64,000 nt of DNA. It comes from Malaya genurostris. Taxonomy: Eukaryota > Arthropoda > Insecta > Diptera > Culicidae. Position 1 is the first letter of the stretch. Each line of letters opens with the position of its first letter. Below, piece after piece: positions 1 through 10,363 of the stretch. The DNA lies in NCBI RefSeq assembly GCF_030247185.1, contig NC_080572.1, forward strand, positions 95,529,198 to 95,593,197, given 5' to 3'. The notes under the pieces were generated by a model. It saw only the letters and a program-made list of their open reading frames with translations, had not been told where the DNA came from and searched no databases. The position numbers were made by a program, and so were the translations under genes.

Positions 1-328
1 TCGTGAGAACTTAATTTCGTGCCGGTGCTAGTACCAAGCTGGTTATTAACCCGTTTGATGGACTTATATTCGGAAGCCTGTAGCGGTGGTGGATTAAAAT
101 TTGGATCACGTATCATTACTCGGAGATTCGACAATTCCAGTAAAAGTTTTGCTTCTAAGGTGCGGAACGCAGTTAACATTTCATCCGTACCGCACACACC
201 AACTAACGTTTTACTGATTGTTGCTTGAGCACTAGCTTCTACCTCTCCGGAAGTGATCGTACATTGAGCAGTTTGTGTTTCGTAAGGAGACTCTGGTGTT
301 CCGTCATCTATCTTTGTTGCGTTGGTGA
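1..328 (-). CDS. partial exon of an unrecognised protein, runs off the left edge
   Basis: On the minus strand the frame is open from position 328 to the window edge, about 109 codons, with no stop. It is preceded by a good 3' splice site: a pyrimidine-rich tract ending in CAG at 329-331, with an in-frame TGA just upstream at about 351. The peptide starts near TNATKIDDGTPESPYETQ, contains TLVGVCGTDEMLTAF, then a helix-prone segment FRTLEAKLLLELSNLRVMI, then NPPPLQASEYKSIKRVNNQL. There is no membrane segment or zinc motif. I do not recognise the family. It could be a host gene exon or an exon-like part of a domesticated or mobile element. The sustained frame plus acceptor makes coding likely; function is unknown. 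Confidence 0.4.
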
Positions 329-538
329 CTGTGAAACAGTAGAGTTGGGGTCATTAGGTTTAGGTTAATGCAAGATCATCATTGAATTCACTATCGAAAT
401 GTATTTTTTTGTTTTTAAAAGGTTATAACCGCCCCCTCCCCCTCTTTCGATTAATCTAAGTGATGTAATTTTTTTCTCCAAGAGAATTGCTCTCCGGATA
501 CCTTAGAAATGGGTGGCATGTTTCTTTTCACTCGGGTG

Positions 539-1290
539 CACAGTGGTTTGAATCGACAAAAACGTGAACTTAATTCTCTAGCTGCTAAACCGTTGATCCG
601 ATATACATAGTTCCTTTGGAGAACTCATTCACAAAAATATACCTCGTGATTTGATCACAATAAAAAATGTGCAAAGCCTACTACGATGAAAGTTTGTTTC
701 AACAACTTTATTCCCCTAAGAGATAGAAAAATGATGTCTTCTACAAAGTCTTAGAACTTCTAACGAGAAAAAACTTTGTCGAAGAAGCTAAAGGTCTAAC
801 GCATGTAGTTTCGGATATATGAAGCATTTTCTTTTGAAACCACTTAAAATCAATTTTTTGTACATAACTGTTTTCGCAATTACTTTCAGTGTCTACTATG
901 TTCTAGACAATTACTAAAAACGTAAAATTACACATTTTTGTTGAAGACTGTGCACGGTTTGGCTTTTTCCCTAAAAAGTTATTTAACATTTAAACTTTTA
1001 TATACACTAACTTTAACTACTAATAGAAAGCAGGGTCGCAGACCAAATGGCACATACATATACTTTTTGAAAAGTTTAAACCAAGTAATATAAAGTTACG
1101 AAGTGTGTAGTGTGGCCTTCTTAAATTGGGTGAATGAGAGAACAAAATATAGAGTGCTTTTTTGACCATTTTCTTAGGAAAAACCTACATTAATAAAATT
1201 GTTTATCTTCATATCACGCGTTATTGGTGATATCGACCGAGTTACCTTTATGCAAAAACTTTTGCAAGAAATTGCAGTTTAGGTGTAAAC
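539..1290 (+). repeat. left inverted arm of the foldback element
   Basis: This 752-bp arm begins with CACAGTGGTTTGAATCGA and matches the reverse complement of 2503-3254 almost base for base. The match fades after the shared CAAGAAATTGCAGTT near 1270. An A-rich stretch, ACAAAAACG, lies at 556-564, 10 bp inside the CACAGTG heptamer. Confidence 0.85.
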
Positions 1291-2502
1291 GAACTAAATG
1301 GGAGCTCGTAAATGGAGGTAGTTCGTAAAAAAAGTTTTGTGTAATGAATGTGGATAAGTGCAAGAAAATGATGTTTGGGGTCGGTCCAAGATGCCGACTT
1401 CCGGTTTGTCGATATTCCTTAAAAACCTTTACAATGTGGGTATTTTCGGGAAAGGATTGATGAGTAGATAACGGAAAAAGATGTTTGAAGTGGTTAGTTA
1501 CGGTTGCAAATTTCAACATTCTAAAAATTAATATTGAGTTGAAAAGGTTCCTTTATCAGGAAGAAGAGATTTCCATAATAAAGAGGTGTACAATGTTTCA
1601 TCCGATTCGGAGAAAGTCGATTCTGCCAGTTTATCTGCTATTTATTTCTGGAATTGCTCATAAATGTTGGAAATTCAGTGTCATGTGGTTGTCTAACTGA
1701 CTCTTACCACTTGAGCCAAATAATATCTCTTTTTCTCGATGGCTTACAAAATGTTAAATCATATTCCGACGGGCCAGTTGACATGGGATTTTGACAAGTT
1801 TAAATAAAAACAAATATGTCGTGATGAGAGTAACAGTACTTTTTTCGAATTTATCACGTACACTAAAACAACTGAAATTATAAGTTTAACACTGATAATA
1901 AAAAAAATTGGAGAACACGGTCATTGATTTGAAACCAAATTTTAATGTATGTGGTTGCTTCCAAATATAAGAATAAGACTTCCAGTTGTTCAATAAAATA
2001 TTGAAAGCATACAATATAACTAACAATATAAAATTATTATAGCTGTTCAGACGTGTATGGCTTAATTCATTAGAACGTATTTCGTAGAACGACATGATTT
2101 TACAAAATTTCAGCCTTTCAAGCAGGCTACACTTACACATTTCAACACACAAAAATTAATCTCAGAAGACTTAAATTTAAACGATGTTTTTGGGCGTACT
2201 GGTAATAGTGTAAGATGTCATCCTTTAAATAAATTGGATTGGAATTAAATGAACGGATAAGGAATATTCTATTTAAAGAATAAGTAAAACTTGTCGAAAT
2301 TGAATGAGCACGTTAACATGCTTCTTTAGTTTGATCAATTGCATACAAGAATGCATCATGAAATTATATTCAATCATTACACCATTGCACCAAAGCTACA
2401 CTAACGACCGATTCCAATGTTTTAACATTTCCTGCAAAGCTCTTTTTGATAAACCAAAAATAGTCGTTTTAGTAAAAAAAAGTGTTAAAACGAATGCTCT
2501 AT

Positions 2503-3254
2503 TTTTTATACCTGAACTGCAATTTCTTGCAAAAGTTTTTGCATAAAGGTAACTCGGACGATATCACCAATAACGCGTGGTATGAAGATAAACAATTTTA
2601 TTAATGTAGGTTTTTCCTAAGAAAATGGTCAAAAAAGTACTCTATATTTTGTTCTCTCATTCACAAAATTTTAAAAAGCCACGCTACACACTTCGTAACT
2701 TTATATTACTTGATTTAAACTTTCCAAAAAGTATATGTATGTGCCATTTGGTCTGCGACCCTGCTTCCTATTAGTAGTTAAAGTTAGTGTATATAAAAGT
2801 TTAAATGTTAAATAACTTTTTAGGGAAAAAGCCAAACCGTGCACAGTCTTCAACAAAAATGTGTAATTTTACGTTTTTAGTAATTGTCTAGAACATAGTA
2901 GACACTGAAAGTAATTGCGAAAACAGTTATGTACAAAAAATTGATTTTAAGTGGTTTCAAAAGAAAATGCTTCATATATCCGAAACTACATGCGTTAGAC
3001 CTTTAGCTTCTTCGACAAAGTTTTTTCTCGTTAGAAGTTCTAAGACTTTGTAGAAGACATCATTTTTCTATCTCTTAGGGGAATAAAGTTGTTGAAATGA
3101 ACTTTCATCGTAGAAGGCTTTGCATATTTTTTATTGTGATCAAATCACGAGGTATATTTTTGTGAATGAGTTCTCCAAAGGAACTATGTATATCGGATCA
3201 ACGGTTTAGCAGCTAGAGAATTAAGTTCACGTTTTTTCGATTCAAACCACTGTG
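2503..3254 (-). repeat. right inverted arm of the foldback element
   Basis: Reverse complement of 539-1290, with only scattered substitutions (for example CTACGATG against CATCGTAG with one nearby change around 670/3110). It ends with TTCAAACCACTGTG at 3241-3254, followed by the GGGTG duplication. Confidence 0.85.
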
Positions 3255-3260
3255 GGGTGC

Positions 3261-3715
3261 TGTCAGTTCAATCGAAGTTGTACGGTTTTACGAAATGCGT
3301 GGAAAAAAGTTTACGGCAGACCACTTTCGAGACGGAAACGTGCCCGTGAGTACAGTTCACCAGATCCTGGCATCCCTGAGCTAGGAGCGGAAGGCGAATA
3401 GCAGCCGTCCGGCGGAGATAATGACGAAGAAGCAGAAGAAGAATGACGCGTTGAAGAAGCTGTTCGATAACAAAGTCGGAACGAGTTTCTTGATTCATTG
3501 AACCCTCAAGATGGAGGACATCATTTGTCGGAAGAAGACTTGGTCCCCCCCGAATACAGGAACGAGCAGATAGCGACCGTGAAATCGCAGTGCCGGTGGA
3601 TGACGAAGAACTACCGCGGGACATTGCTGGATGACTGAAGTTACTTTCCGGACGACTAAAGTTACTCGAAAAACCGACATTCCAGGAAATGACACCTACT
3701 ATTTCTAGTGACAAG
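3261..3715 (+). pseudogene. decayed Tc1/mariner-type transposase fragment
   Basis: Translation across several frames gives pieces typical of a Tc1-like transposase: FYEMRGKKFTADHFRDGNVP (helix-turn-helix region), ALKKLFDNKVGTSFLIH, then a segment with EQIATVKSQCRWMTKNYRGT, then DIPGNDTYY, which normally lies between the first two catalytic aspartates. Stops and frameshifts interrupt every frame, and the C-terminal half with the second and third catalytic residues is missing. The fragment starts immediately beside the right end of the foldback element, so the foldback may have landed in it, but no matching N-terminal half was recognised on the far side. Confidence 0.55.
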
Positions 3716-4240
3716 TTGTCAGTCAGTTCAACATAAACTGTTATCTACTGACGAGTCGAAGACGAAACATAAAGTTTACAAAACGGTTATGTGTCCTATG
3801 CACAAAAAAGGTTAGCCCCTAAATGACCAACACCTGAATCGGCCAGCATATGCCGAAGTACGTTTACGTTCGGCACGTCAGCTATTTGAGCATGTAAATA
3901 AAAGCTTATTGAGTGTGTAAATAAAATTGGTGACTTTTTAAATGTCCATTTCTTTAGTGCATAGATCATTCGTGAGTAGCACGCAAAGAATTAGTTTGAA
4001 TTAGCTCCTATACTCCTATTCGTGGAGAACGGAAAACATCTTCTGAATTTGTAGGTCAGATTAGTTGATGGCCAAACAAACTTACTTTGGCTATACTGGT
4101 TTCGGTTTCAGGTTCCGGAAGTAGCGGTCTAAAATTCCAAAACGAAATTTTCATTGGATTCTCAGCGATGACTAAAGGTTTGGAAACATTCGATAGTTCG
4201 AAGAAGCCAAATCAAGAACAAAATAAAATAACTTAAGTAA
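3716..4240. other. unassigned spacer between two transposon relics
   Basis: No convincing gene. It begins with TTCAACATAAACTGT, which recurs at about 51666-51680, so this part is probably also a dispersed repeat. A short open stretch with MCPMHKKG and RPAYAEVRLRSARQLFEHV is not recognised. Confidence 0.3.
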
Positions 4241-4502
4241 AATTTACGTCCAACATGTTATTTTTTTAAATATGTACGTTTATTTCATAGGCAATCCACA
4301 ATACATAGTACTTTAAACTTAATACATTCCGAATATCATATTAGTAGTTAATCTAAACATTATTTTTATCAAGCGATTCGCTATTAAAAATTATATTAAA
4401 TAAAAAACCTTTATTTTGTACATGATCTTATAACTATTTTAGGTTTGTTTGTATTAGTTCAACACTATTATTCAATATTATATAGCTGGCTATTGGTTGA
4501 GC

Positions 4503-5033
4503 TCATGGAAGAGAAAGAAGTCTAACATAAAATAAAATTGAAATTGGAACTCCTATGGACTTAATTAAATAATAAAGAAGGTTCATGTAAGGAAGGTCAC
4601 GACAAGCAAGAATGTCGCGAACTGGGACATTTAATAGTCTAGCTCGGATACGCAAGGAATTTATTAGTTGAGATCTGACATCACGATACTCCACGCATGT
4701 CCAAACGACATGATCAATAACCTCGCGATAACCTTCGACACAAGCACAATGATTAGTCTCGGAAAGTCCAATTCGAAGGATTTGATTGGACATGAGTCTG
4801 GACATCACACGAATGAAATCCATACTCACATTCAGTCCCATGAACCATACCTTTGTCGATATTTTAGGAATAATTGAGTGCATCCACCGACCCAGGTCAT
4901 CTTTACCCCACGAAGCTTGCCAGCTGGCAAGTGTTCTTTGGCGAGACGCGCTATAGAATTCGTTGAAAGCAATCGATCTCTCAAAAATTTCACCCTCAAT
5001 AGCACCATGATTGGCTAAAGTATCGGAAGCCAA
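4503..5033 (-). pseudogene. C-terminal region of LINE ORF2 (post-RT, cysteine motif)
   Basis: Open frame of 176 residues. Visible blocks: ASWGKDDLGRWMHSIIPKIS, FIRVMSRLMSNQ, RIGLSETNHCACVEGYREVI followed by DHVVWTCVEYRDVRSQL, then VPVRDILACRDLPYMNLLYY. This is the tail that follows RNase H in I-clade elements of mosquitoes; it contains a C-x-C...H...C cluster. It has no RT motif of its own and is separated from the endonuclease only by a short linker, so it is a remnant rather than a gene. The methionine at the start is incidental. Confidence 0.7.
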
Positions 5034-5484
5034 ACTGAGTTGAAGAATTCTAACAAACGTCTTTTTGCGACATCGGCTGATTCTTCACCAAGTTGAATTT
5101 AATTCTGTCCAACTCAGGAGCGTTATTGTTACAAGACAAGAGTGCTATGAAAAATTCCATCATTGAAAAGAGGCGTAGGAACATAATCTGGACAAATTTT
5201 CCTAGCAAATATCATCGGTTCGAGTATTCCTCACTCTCATTTCCTACGTTACGATTGCTCATTCGTCTGGCCGTGTTCCAAAGATTGCTCATTGAGGTTT
5301 CTCTTGACAAACCTTCGACAAAATGTCTCCAATAGCTGCATTTCTTGGCCCGAAGTATGTTCTTGTACTTGATTTCTAAAACCAAGAATTTTTCAAAATT
5401 CTGAGGAGTTCCTCCTCCTCGTTTTAAAAACGTCTTGAAAGCATTTTGTTTCGCGTGTTTAAAATCTGAGCACTATTTGTCCCT

Positions 5485-6333
5485 TCAAGGGTTTGGAGGC
5501 CTTCTGTTAGACGATGGACCAAGAAATCGTTTGGTTTGGGCTTGTTCTGCTGCCTCCAGAATCGAACAAACGAGGAAGTCAGATTCTTCAAGTGGGGGGA
5601 GCTCTTTCATTGAATTGAATATACTTGACATATTACTTTGGAATTTAATCCAGTCAATATTGTTTGTCAAATCATATGGAATATTAACTGAATTAGCAAT
5701 GCCTTTGTTACTGCTAATTGAGACGATGATTGGTAAATCGCCACCGTGTAAATCAGGAAATACTTTCCAGGTGCAATCTAGTCGAATTGAAGTCGAGCAA
5801 AGAGATAAATCTAATGTACTTGGACTCGCAGGAGGTCTTGGAATCCGTGTCATGCTACCCATATTCAATACTGTCATGTTGAAATTGTCGCAAATATTAT
5901 ATATTAAGAATGATCTGTTATCATTGTAAACGGAATCCCACACCATTCCGTACGAATTGAAATCTCCCAAAATCAATCGTGGAGCAGGAAGAGCTTCGAC
6001 CATTTCATTAAGCTGTTTTTGTCCAACCGAAGCAATGGAAATGTCCTCTTTACTAGAAATTGAAGTAATGTTTAATCTATAAAAGGAATAACATTTCTTA
6101 ATTTCTAAAAACACTCCGCCGTACGGAGAGTCTCTATCGAGACGTATAATGTTAAAGTCATTAAAATTTAAGGCTATGTTTGATGTAAGCCATGTTTCGC
6201 ACAAAGCAAATACATCACATTTTTGACTATGCAACAAAACTTTAAAAGAATCAAGTTTTGGCATGATGCTTCGATAATTCCACTGCAGGACAGTGATTGA
6301 ATAATTTGCGGCGGATGATAAATTATCCATCAA
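5485..6333 (-). pseudogene. LINE ORF2 N-terminus: APE-type endonuclease
   Basis: Residues 1-230 form an apurinic-endonuclease-like domain. It starts ITVLQWNYRSIMPKLDSF and has CDVFALCETWLTS (the catalytic E), LILGDFNSYGMVWDS (the GDFN motif, with S-Y where S-H is usual), STLDLSLCS, and DLHGGDLPIIVSIS, where SDHxP has become GDLP, so the catalytic histidine motif is damaged. The frame ends at about residue 282 with RRPPNP, where a frameshift is likely. The role of this domain is to nick target DNA for target-primed reverse transcription. No internal stop is present, but with the altered SDH motif and missing RT it cannot support transposition. Confidence 0.8.
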
Positions 6334-6457
6334 ATGATTTAAAACCTGAGGGAATTGGCCATTGAGCTGATAACTGCTTCAAAAAAACTCTAGCTATTGG
6401 GAGGAATGCCGTTATGATGGCCTTTAGAGGTTCAGAAATACTGAATGCTGCGAAAAT

Positions 6458-7614
6458 CTATTCTACAATTTCTGAAAACTTCAGTAATCCTGTTGTGGAA
6501 TGTGAAACGGAGCTCACTGGATTATTGTCTTTTCTTGTGCTAGTTCCTGGAATGGTTTGTGAATTTGACAAACCAGGAGGCAAAGTTTTTAGTTTTAAAT
6601 TTGGCTTTTTAGATTTAGGATCTTTTTTTGAAGGTGTAATTTTAGGTGTCTCTTTTGGTAATTTGGAGGGGGACTTCTTCCTCATAACAGAGCCTTGAGG
6701 AATCACAAACGATGTACCTCCACTATTTTCATCAGAGTCAGATTCCTCTGGCTCTAGATTTGATGTTTCGATTGGGGGGCATCAAGATTTTCTGTTTCGA
6801 TTGGGGGGCATCAAAAATTGTTTTAAGCATTTCTGCCGTGCTTTTAAAGAAATCTTAATTTTGTCTTTATGCAACTTAAATGCAGCGCAAATTGAGAGAT
6901 TATGAGGACTCTCCCCACAATAAACACATTTTTCAATATCTTTATTGCAAAGATTATCTTTATGGGGACCTTGACATTTGATACATTTAGACTTACAATA
7001 AGTAACTGTATGCCCGATTTTTTTACAGTTGGTGCAATTCATAGCATGCGGTACAAAAAGCCAGGAAGACGAATTTTATCGATATAGACATGACTAGGCA
7101 ACGGAGATCCGGCAAATGTTACTCGAAACGAATCTGAGGGACGATAAGACTTATTTCCACCAACAATAAATGCTGAGTACAATTGCTTGCACTCGAGTAC
7201 CTTAACTCTCTCAAGCATGAAGTTTTTGAAACGATCAACTCCATTTTTAAGTAAATCATCGGCTGTCAGACTTGCTTCAGTGACCACACCGTAAATTTCC
7301 ACTTCCTTCGATGGAATGTAAACTCGATATTCAATAACGAATAATTTACAGGTTACTATTTCGTTTGCCTGTTTCAAATCGTTAACTGCAACTCGAATTT
7401 AATGTCTATTGATTTTAGAGATTTCTACAACTTCAGAGAAATATGATGTCAAATCCTTTGTACTTTGCATCAAATTTAATGCCTTTTCTTTGGGTCGAAA
7501 ATAGACTATCCATGGCCCAGTGGTACCCTCTGGATAATGTTTAGCCCTTGGAGTATTGAAGCTCTTACTAGTATCCAGAATCGGATTCGGATGATCTTCC
7601 ATGAGATCATCCAT
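6458..7614 (-). pseudogene. LINE ORF1 (Gag-like) with CCHC zinc knuckles, broken
   Basis: Starts at ATG 7614 with MDDLMEDHPNPILDTSKSF. The frame continues through a single nonsense TAA at 7399-7401 into a block with VVTEASLTADDLLKNGVDRF and FRVTFAGSPLPSHVYIDKIR, then shifts frame near 7042 into three zinc knuckles: CTNCKKIGHTVTYC, CIKCQGPHKDNLC and CVYCGESPHNLSIC. A basic, lysine- and proline-rich tail follows (6458-6706). This is the RNA-binding ORF1 of I/Jockey-type LINEs. A 22-bp sequence, TGTTTCGATTGGGGGGCATC(AA), is duplicated at 6764-6785 and 6793-6814 and adds to the disruption. Confidence 0.75.
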
Positions 7615-7963
7615 TACATAACTGTTTGTTTTTGTAAATTAATAGCATCAAAATGAAAACTTATGTATAGTAAAATTTATAGTTATATGAGAAATAAAAA
7701 AATTAAATTAAATTAATTGTTGCTGTTGTCTCTGTTCCTCTGTCGTAAAGAACGACGTAAAGCTCACCCAACGATTTCCAATTGGCAGTCTTTTGGTATC
7801 GTTTTCTGCTATATCCGTTGCTCTGCTGTCGTTGTGTTCACCACAGAACTTGGTGTGCTGCCTGTACCTGACCCCAGGTACAGTGCTATTGCTCTTGGTG
7901 GCGATCAAATGTGATGCTTGCAGTGTAGTACCACGCGATATGTATCGTCTCTTTCGATCCTAA

Positions 7964-8931
7964 ACTCAGAAAAATAAGATGGTAACAGCTACTATATGGG
8001 AGGTTAGTTGACCCATACGAGTATAGTGGTTTTCAGCACACAATAAAATCAGATGATGTTAACAATATGCAAGCTCACTTTTACTATGAATGGTTTTGGC
8101 TCTAGAATAGTAATATTGAACTGTATATGGTATGAATAACTACTACAATTGGAATGTTTAGCATAACCGTGAAAGCATCTTATTTTTACATTGTACTTAT
8201 TGTTTGAACTAGTGCTATGGTATTTTTGACATATCACTTCTAGTTCGTTCGAAACACAAAATTATGGTTAATTTGACAATGGTGAAGATCATTCGACCAT
8301 GCGAAAATGTTCAAAAGTTATATTAATGGAAATTACGATGCAAGAATTAAAAGAATACATTAAAACCTGCTTTATTTTCCTAATACATTTTTACACTGAT
8401 TCAACATTATATAAAAACAGTTTCTCGCGCCAACTCTGCCTTATATGACACTAAAAAATCAGAATCGTTAATTGACAATTTATATAGTCGCACTAAGAAA
8501 ATACATAGTCGGTTGAAAAACACCATACGACGATGATCTTTCTACATAAATTATGTTGATATGAACAATCTGTATAGTGCTTTCAAACTTGACTTTTTCA
8601 TGGTAACATTATTATATTCTGAAGAAGAACTTACTCTTATGGTAGTCATAACTATATCACTTCTCAACGTTATGGTGACCGAAAGCTCAATTTCACCTTA
8701 CTTGTAATTGTCATTGGGACTTTTTCGTTCCTATTTTAATGATTGTCAGAATTACCACGCCTGAAATGTCATAAAGACAAATAGTATAGTCAAGTAGTAG
8801 ATTTTTTATTCTAGTGGTTATTACAATACAGATGGTAAATAATCTGATATCATGGTCATTACTATTATTTGAGTGCATAGTTGAATTGACTATGAGGAAT
8901 AAGTTGCAGTTACTATAATATTTTTCTGAGT
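7964..8931. mobile_element. 968-bp inverted-repeat element (MITE/foldback type)
   Basis: The ends are ACTCAGAAAAATA at 7964-7976 and its exact complement TATTTTTCTGAGT at 8919-8931. The inverted similarity continues imperfectly for about 30 bp (GATGGTAACAGCTACTA against TATAGTAACTGCAACTTA). The interior has no ORF but many short related motifs (GGTAAC, TAGTCATAAC, ACTATA) in both orientations. No clear target-site duplication was seen. The class is unknown. Confidence 0.5.
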
Positions 8932-9559
8932 GTACGCAGCGTACAAATTCTGGTAATGGTAGATCAGCACTGGGTTGCCTTAGCACATTTGTCCCTTTGC
9001 ACTCCTTCGTCTTTTCACCTTTATGCGATGGCATCTCTGTGACTCGACACTTCTATGCGTTCGCACCTCTGTGTCTCTACACCTCTGTGCGTATGAACGG
9101 GATGGCCTTCGTTGCTAGCTTTCCAGTTGGGCAACGCTCCGAATATTGCCTTTGCGAATAGCACCAGCAGTGAAATGTAAGAGTAAGTGCATGCAAGAAC
9201 GGTAATAAAGGCCACCGTTTCAGCTCAGGACTAACGATCGACCAATATAAGAGATAGAAATTAGGTAAAGGTACCCCCATTAATTTCAAATCCATTAGTC
9301 ATTTCATATACAAAAACCATTAGTGATAGATTAACTTCAAGAGTAACATGAAATTTTGAGCATTTTGCGTCGCTAAAACAGCAGTATTGAACAATTTCCG
9401 AACTACTTTTATGCTCTATTGTTTCTTAGAGACGAGGAAAAGATTTTGTATTCGATTTTATAGCAATTCATTTATCGAAAGTCGAGTAATCGGTAAAATA
9501 ACATGGTGCCTCTGCTAATGAGATGACTATTGGCACACTAATTTTAGTTAGAAACTATT
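8932..9559. other. unassigned spacer
   Basis: No recognisable gene. Near 9020-9090 there is an irregular run of related phrases (ATCTCTGTGACTC, CACCTCTGTGTCTC, CACCTCTGTGCG). Confidence 0.3.
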
Positions 9560-10070
9560 AGAATAGAAATGGTAACTCAATGTTATGATACTTGCTTGTG
9601 GAATATATGCAGGTGTATATGTATGTGTGTATGTATATGGGCCTGTGTGTATGCATGTACATGAAAATGACTGTGTATATGAAAAAGATATGCACTTGAT
9701 TTTCTCGGAAATAGTAAAACCGGCTTTCACAAAGATTCAAATGAACGGCATCGTAATAACTTAGCCTGCTATTGAATGCTATCTTGAAATTTCAGGGTGA
9801 TATTCGCAAAGAAACGTCATAAAAAGGTACACTTACTTTCCTCAGAGATGGCTACTTTCCCATAGCATTCTTCATAATTTTATTCAGGTTCAACTTCCGG
9901 TCCCGGAATCATAAGTTAGTTATTATCCATATCAAAATGAAAATTATTTGTACTTGATTAACCAATTTTCACAAACTTATATTCAAATGATAGATCTTAT
10001 AGCATCATAGGCTGCTATTGAATTTTGTACGAATTTGACATCCGGCTCCGAAATTGTTGAGTAACGAGTG
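9560..10070 (+). repeat. degenerate copy of the tandem-unit repeat family
   Basis: A TG/TATG-rich stretch (9600-9665) is followed by two degraded units with the phrases TTTCACAAAGATTCAAATGA, TCAGAGATGGCT, CAACTTCCGGTCCCGGAAT, TTTTCACAAACTTATATTCA and CATCCGGCTCCGAAATT. These match the better preserved copies at 18998-19370, 48378-49150 and 49158-49790. Confidence 0.45.
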
Positions 10071-10363
10071 AAATAATATTCAATATTTAAGGGGCGTGTT
10101 TGTGTAAGTGTCGGTTTAAAATGGAGTTAATTCATTGGATTTAGTCATTAAATTCTCGTTTGCAGATCACAAAATTAATCAAACAATCTCACTTCGGCAG
10201 TACTGGTCCTGAGTTTTCATTTGTGGAAGCACCAAGAGTGGTAGTCAAAAACTTCAAGAAACTGCACAAAATTTTATGGTAGAAAAAAAGTCGAATCAGA
10301 AGAAAACTTAAAATGGATTTAAGTTTATTAAAATCGGTTCAGCTATCACCCTGTAATTCCGTA

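Larger units (their letters stand above)
539..3254. mobile_element. Foldback DNA transposon with 752-bp inverted arms and Transib-like termini
   Basis: The left arm (539 to about 1290) and right arm (about 2503-3254) are near-perfect reverse complements. Both ends read CACAGTGGTTTGAATCGA inward. The element is flanked by the direct repeat GGGTG (534-538 and 3255-3259), which fits a 5-bp target-site duplication. CACAGTG ends with a GC-rich 5-bp duplication are the known signature of the Transib superfamily (termini CACWRTG), the relatives of RAG1. The spacer (1291-2502) has no transposase-like ORF, so this is a non-autonomous element. Assignment to Transib is inferred from termini and duplication length only. 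Confidence 0.72.
4250..7960 (-). mobile_element. I-clade non-LTR retrotransposon, RT core deleted
   Basis: On the minus strand the order is 5' region (about 7615-7960), ORF1 with zinc knuckles (6458-7614), APE endonuclease (5485-6333), the linker before the RT (about 5040-5484), then directly the cysteine-containing C-terminal region (4503-5033) and an AT-rich 3' end. The fingers of the RT, the YxDD catalytic region and most of the RNase H are absent, so an internal deletion of roughly 2 kb is inferred near 5030-5090. ORF1 has a nonsense codon and frameshifts. The C-terminal block (RWMHSIIPKISTKVWF, RLMSNQ, NHCACVEGY) resembles mosquito I-like elements. Exact ends are uncertain. Confidence 0.75.
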
